23,751 nucleotides of DNA, from positions 1 through 23,751 of the IMG/VR virus record IMGVR_UViG_3300025853_000660. One strand, 5' to 3'. Positions within the stretch are counted from its first letter, which is position 1. Every line of letters starts with the position of its first letter. This document shows positions 21,448-23,751 of this stretch, in pieces. The position numbers and the translations under genes are program-made. The notes under the pieces were generated by a model, which made no database searches, was not told the DNA's origin, and saw only the letters and a program-made list of their open reading frames with translations. The stretch is from a virus.

Positions 21448-21456
21448 ATTATACCA
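21448..21456 (-). promoter_or_regulatory. Extended -10 box TGGTATAAT, 5 nt before an ATG
   Basis: On the minus strand TGGTATAAT ends five bases (TAATT) before the ATG at 21442. It overlaps the end of the upstream oxygenase gene. A poor -35 candidate, GTAACA, lies 18 bases upstream. No Shine-Dalgarno sequence is seen before this ATG. The spacing equals that of the boxes at 21282 and 12677, which suggests transcription starting at or next to the A of ATG. Confidence 0.45.
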
Positions 21457-22087
21457 CAGTTTCATATCGAATGTTACCTGATATTGATATCCTTTCACCT
21501 TCTGATTTATAAAATGGATTTACTTGATGTAATAGTTTAGATGGAAACATCATTAAAACCCCTTCATGTGATTTATCTACTGCTATGGGAAATGTTCTTT
21601 GGTTTCCAGCTATATCAAAATAACAAAAATTAAAGCTAGCTGTAATAGAATCTCCTTTGTCATCAAGATCTTCTTTTCTTTCTTCTTTTACATCATAAGG
21701 TATTTTTACCCATAAAACCCAAGATAGAACTCCTTCGTGATGATGTAAAGGCACATACTCATTTTTAGTTTGGTAATTTACCCACATATCTTTACCGTTA
21801 AAAGCAAGATCATTATTTGTGCAATAAATATTTCTTAATCGAATATCATGATTTTTTTGATAAGCATCAGCTATACCTAAAACTTCTTCGGCTAACATAT
21901 TTTCGCATTCTCTTAGCCTATAATGAATGGGAGTTCCTATTCCAGATAAACCTGTTTTAAATTTTTGCATTTTATGATCTTTTAAGTTTAAACATTCGTT
22001 ATAAACTTTTTCAAACTTATCTTTATGAAGCTTTGTTATTGCTATTGGTAAAGTTGGTAAAAATTGAAACTCTAGTTTATTTTCCAT
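21449..22087 (-). CDS. 2OG-Fe(II) oxygenase of the HxH type (2OG-FeII_Oxy_5-like)
   Basis: This 212-residue protein resembles the putative 2OG-Fe(II) oxygenase family often seen in cyanophages and pelagiphages. The first iron motif is HHHEG with H115 and H117, so the usual HxD is HxH here, as in that family. The distal ligand is H187 (KLLHQVNPF), and R199 in GERISIS is the 2-oxoglutarate-binding arginine. The segment EGVLSWVLW matches the beta strand after the first motif. It overlaps the preceding oxygenase by 11 bases, so the two are probably made together and may act on one target. Its last codons (ACT GTG GTA TAA) also form an extended -10 promoter box for the next gene. The substrate is unknown. 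Confidence 0.85.
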   Translation of the reverse strand: MENKLEFQFLPTLPIAITKLHKDKFEKVYNECLNLKDHKMQKFKTGLSGIGTPIHYRLRECENMLAEEVLGIADAYQKNHDIRLRNIYCTNNDLAFNGKDMWVNYQTKNEYVPLHHHEGVLSWVLWVKIPYDVKEERKEDLDDKGDSITASFNFCYFDIAGNQRTFPIAVDKSHEGVLMMFPSKLLHQVNPFYKSEGERISISGNIRYETVV

Positions 22088-22643
22088 TTGGGTCTTTATA
22101 TTCTTTTATATGAACAATCATATTAAGATTGAATCTATGAAAAAATTCTTTTGGTGCAAATCCTCTATGTATTAAATGAGATGGAAACACAATTGCTTGA
22201 CCCTCTTTACTGTAAATTTTTTCTCCTGTTTCAAACTCAGTTCCTCCGTCATTCGTGTGTAAATTGTACAAAACTGAAACACAGTGGCCATAGGTGTCTT
22301 CATCACAATGCCAATCTGGTCCTGCATTAGGGGTATAAAAATTCCAATACATTCTTCTTGGAGCTGCCATTTGATGTTTAGATTGTTGTGCTGCTAAATG
22401 AAAAACCCATTTTCCAAATGTATTTAAATAAGGGTCACCATTTTTACCATGCATATCTTCTAAACTTGTGTGATACATTCCAAAATCTTTAGCACGATTA
22501 CCTGCTATTACTTGGTTAAAAGATTTTTGAAACATAGGAGGTTTATCATTAGCAAACCTCCAATCTATTTTTCCAAGATATTCAATAACTTCTTTATTTA
22601 AAACACTTGGAATTGGTAAATCTAATAATTCTATTTTTGACAT
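22077..22643 (-). CDS. Fe(II)/2-oxoglutarate-dependent oxygenase
   Basis: This 188-residue protein has the non-haem iron triad of the double-stranded beta-helix oxygenases: WHCDED gives H112 and D114, and HRG gives H159. R170 (HRFNLN), 11 residues later, is placed to bind 2-oxoglutarate. Such enzymes couple oxidation of 2-oxoglutarate to hydroxylation of a protein, lipid, nucleobase or small molecule; the substrate here cannot be read from sequence. The strand pattern between the iron ligands (SVLYNLHTNDGGTEF, then GQAIVFPSHLIH) is typical of prolyl-4-hydroxylase-like phage proteins. The start follows the endolysin stop by 4 bases with no strong Shine-Dalgarno sequence, so translation is probably coupled. 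It overlaps the next gene, another oxygenase, by 11 bases. Confidence 0.88.
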   Translation of the reverse strand: MSKIELLDLPIPSVLNKEVIEYLGKIDWRFANDKPPMFQKSFNQVIAGNRAKDFGMYHTSLEDMHGKNGDPYLNTFGKWVFHLAAQQSKHQMAAPRRMYWNFYTPNAGPDWHCDEDTYGHCVSVLYNLHTNDGGTEFETGEKIYSKEGQAIVFPSHLIHRGFAPKEFFHRFNLNMIVHIKEYKDPNGK

Positions 22644-22647
22644 AAGA

Positions 22648-23124
22648 TCAAACCAGATCTTTAGCTTTTCCTATCACTGGTTTGTAATGGGTTTTACCAT
22701 CTTTTTTAAATGCATGCAAGAATTGTTTTCTAGGTTGATCAGATGTGTAACTACAATGTATCCATCCCGAGTTAGGTTCGCCTGGCGTGTAGAACTCGAG
22801 TATCAATTGATCATAGTCTAAATTTTTAGTTATCCAATCAGCTAATTCTGCATTGTCGGTTCCCATACATTCGAAGTCTGCAGCCTCAGCTTTTGCATGT
22901 TGGCTATTGATCGAGCTACCTATTTTTAGGCAAAGTTGTTCGCTACGGAACCCTGACGTGACCTTTACTCTGCCGAAGTGATCACGTACCGGTTGCAGTA
23001 TATTTTCACATAATGCTTTTAATTTTTCTATCTGACCTGAATTAGGATTGTTGTTGATATCTAAACGGATAGCAGTATCCGATTTGATTAACTCTTGAAG
23101 AGTGAAGTTACGTGTTAATTCCAT
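22648..23124 (-). CDS. M15-family peptidoglycan peptidase (endolysin)
   Basis: This 158-residue protein is a zinc D-Ala-D-Ala carboxypeptidase-like peptidase of the M15 (M15A/M15_3) type. Such enzymes cut the peptide part of peptidoglycan and act as phage endolysins. The zinc-binding pattern is complete: SQH at residues 74-76 with AADFE giving H76 and D83, and WIHCSY giving H123. Glu110, in the LILEF segment, is a likely catalytic residue. TSGFRS (56-61) is the usual conserved turn before the first zinc ligand. Length matches single-domain phage M15 endolysins, and no cell-wall-binding domain or signal peptide is present, so release would need a holin. The start at 23124 has GGAG six bases upstream. 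The partner holin may be the small membrane protein at 23364-23738 or the one at 200-415. Confidence 0.9.
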   Translation of the reverse strand: MELTRNFTLQELIKSDTAIRLDINNNPNSGQIEKLKALCENILQPVRDHFGRVKVTSGFRSEQLCLKIGSSINSQHAKAEAADFECMGTDNAELADWITKNLDYDQLILEFYTPGEPNSGWIHCSYTSDQPRKQFLHAFKKDGKTHYKPVIGKAKDLV

Positions 23125-23127
23125 ATA

Positions 23128-23364
23128 TTACTCCAATATTAATTTTTTAATTGATTTTGATCCGTCTACGTTCGATTCGAGCTCAGCCATCGACTTAATA
23201 CATTGATAAACTATATTATCCCTTGTATTTGATCTCATTGCAACTCTTTTACCTTTTAAGCACATTGACATTGAGGGTTTACCTGATTCTGGATCAGTTT
23301 GAATTCTATGTTCTTTGATCTCTCCGTTTACAATCATAATTAGGGCAACAATTAATTCTGTCAT
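23128..23364 (-). CDS. Small conserved hypothetical protein
   Basis: This 78-residue protein starts with a hydrophobic stretch (residues 3-12, ELIVALIMIV) followed by a charged, beta-like segment. It contains two cysteines (in SMCLKG and YQCIKS). Similar short proteins next to a lysis peptidase occur in marine phages as far as I recall, but I do not recognise a named domain. The start overlaps the upstream stop (TAATG at 23364), so the gene is translationally coupled. Its own last codons supply a GGAG Shine-Dalgarno sequence for the peptidase downstream. It could be a secreted or periplasmic lysis helper if the N terminus acts as a signal sequence, but there is no lipobox, so a classical outer spanin is unlikely. 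Confidence 0.6.
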   Translation of the reverse strand: MTELIVALIMIVNGEIKEHRIQTDPESGKPSMSMCLKGKRVAMRSNTRDNIVYQCIKSMAELESNVDGSKSIKKLILE

Positions 23365-23738
23365 TAGTAAGACTTTCCGTTAGCTCTAACTTTATCTTTT
23401 AAATCCTCGATATCAACTAATGCTTTATCTAATTGTTCTCTTAAAAATTCTATATTAACTTTGTTAGTCATATTCATCTCTTGAGTCTCTTCCATTTTCT
23501 CAACGGACTTATAAAGATCCTCAATTAAAAAATGTTGTTCTTGATCGGTAGGGACTTGTTCAGATTTTTTTAATAAATCATTTTCAAACAACTCACGTGA
23601 TGTCTCTAACGATACTAATCTTGCCGTAAGCTCTGTGTATGCGAACACGCCCATTGCAACGAGCACGATCAGGCTAGCTACCGTCTTCATTGGCATCTGT
23701 ACTCTTGCCTCTTCTCCGATGTTTAATGGTTTAGTCAT
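23364..23738 (-). CDS. Small membrane-anchored coiled-coil protein near the lysis gene
   Basis: This is a 124-residue protein with one clear membrane segment at about residues 17-36 (rich in V, L, A, I), preceded by a short polar N terminus. The remainder is charged and heptad-like (about 40-60 and 75-118), so a coiled coil is likely. An inner-membrane protein with its coiled coil on the other side fits an inner spanin or a holin accessory protein. The gene lies two genes upstream of the M15 endolysin, which supports a lysis role, but no family-specific motif decides it. The ATG at 23738 has no obvious Shine-Dalgarno sequence in the 13 bases left in the window. The stop overlaps the next start as TAATG. 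The membrane topology is well supported; the function is inferred from position only. Confidence 0.7.
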   Translation of the reverse strand: MTKPLNIGEEARVQMPMKTVASLIVLVAMGVFAYTELTARLVSLETSRELFENDLLKKSEQVPTDQEQHFLIEDLYKSVEKMEETQEMNMTNKVNIEFLREQLDKALVDIEDLKDKVRANGKSY

Positions 23739-23751
23739 TTTTAGGTTTTGG

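Noticed and set aside
21315-21512. Plus-strand Phe-rich open frame, and the same T-rich run as a possible terminator
   Set aside because: The Phe and T runs are the complement of the Lys codons of the 47-residue gene; no GC stem precedes the T run.
1-23751. tRNA, CRISPR, insertion sequence or attachment site
   Set aside because: No gene-free stretch is long enough, no cloverleaf or repeat-spacer pattern was seen, and there is no integrase or transposase.

Overview
This window looks like the late (virion and lysis) half of the genome of an uncultured marine podovirus-like phage. The DNA is strongly AT-rich by eye. Every gene I accept lies on the minus strand, so transcription runs from base 23751 towards base 1. 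Genes are packed almost without gaps, many sharing TAATG or ATGA stop/start overlaps. The protein families resemble those of short-tailed marine phages, such as viruses of SAR11/Pelagibacter or other marine Alphaproteobacteria. That host is an inference from composition and family resemblance. I see no integrase, repressor, terminase, portal or major capsid gene; the packaging and capsid genes would be expected beyond the right edge.

Layout in transcription order. (1) 23738-22648: a small membrane/coiled-coil protein, a small conserved protein and an M15-type peptidoglycan peptidase (endolysin). (2) 22643-21449: two overlapping Fe(II)/2-oxoglutarate oxygenases. (3) 21442-19839: four small basic or glycine-rich proteins, one with a calcium-binding EF-hand. 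(4) 19832-17600: neck/adaptor proteins (P22 gp4-like and SU10-adaptor-like) with two further virion proteins. (5) 17582-14616: a repeat-built protein, a tail fibre with a decapeptide-repeat shaft and a glycine-rich C-terminal region, and a small protein after the fibre. (6) 14574-12693: a DUF6065-like protein and a second overlapping pair of oxygenases. (7) 12671-9877: a P22 gp10-like tail/stabilisation protein, a 54-residue protein, a small beta-rich protein and a 46-residue basic protein. (8) 9886-5994: a modification cassette of two more oxygenase-like proteins, a CmcI-type methyltransferase, a small conserved protein, a GT-B and a GT-A glycosyltransferase. (9) 5958-396: putative internal virion/ejection proteins, including a GNAT-like protein and an 843-residue Gly/Ala-rich protein. 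(10) 415-1: a holin-like protein and the start of a PD-(D/E)XK nuclease, probably the border with the replication module.

The genes appear to work together to complete the head-tail neck, build the tail and fibre, load ejection proteins and lyse the host. The unusual layer on top is enzymatic: six oxygenase-like proteins, two glycosyltransferases and one methyltransferase are interleaved with virion genes, which suggests covalent decoration of virion or host-surface molecules. A second unusual point is regulatory. Three genes without a Shine-Dalgarno sequence have an extended -10 promoter box ending exactly 5 nt before the ATG, which suggests leaderless late mRNAs.

Three genes missed by a simple ORF length cut-off are added here: 21299-21442 (47 aa), 10357-10521 (54 aa) and 9877-10017 (46 aa). 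There is no gene-free stretch over 300 bases, and I found no tRNA, rRNA, CRISPR or insertion sequence.
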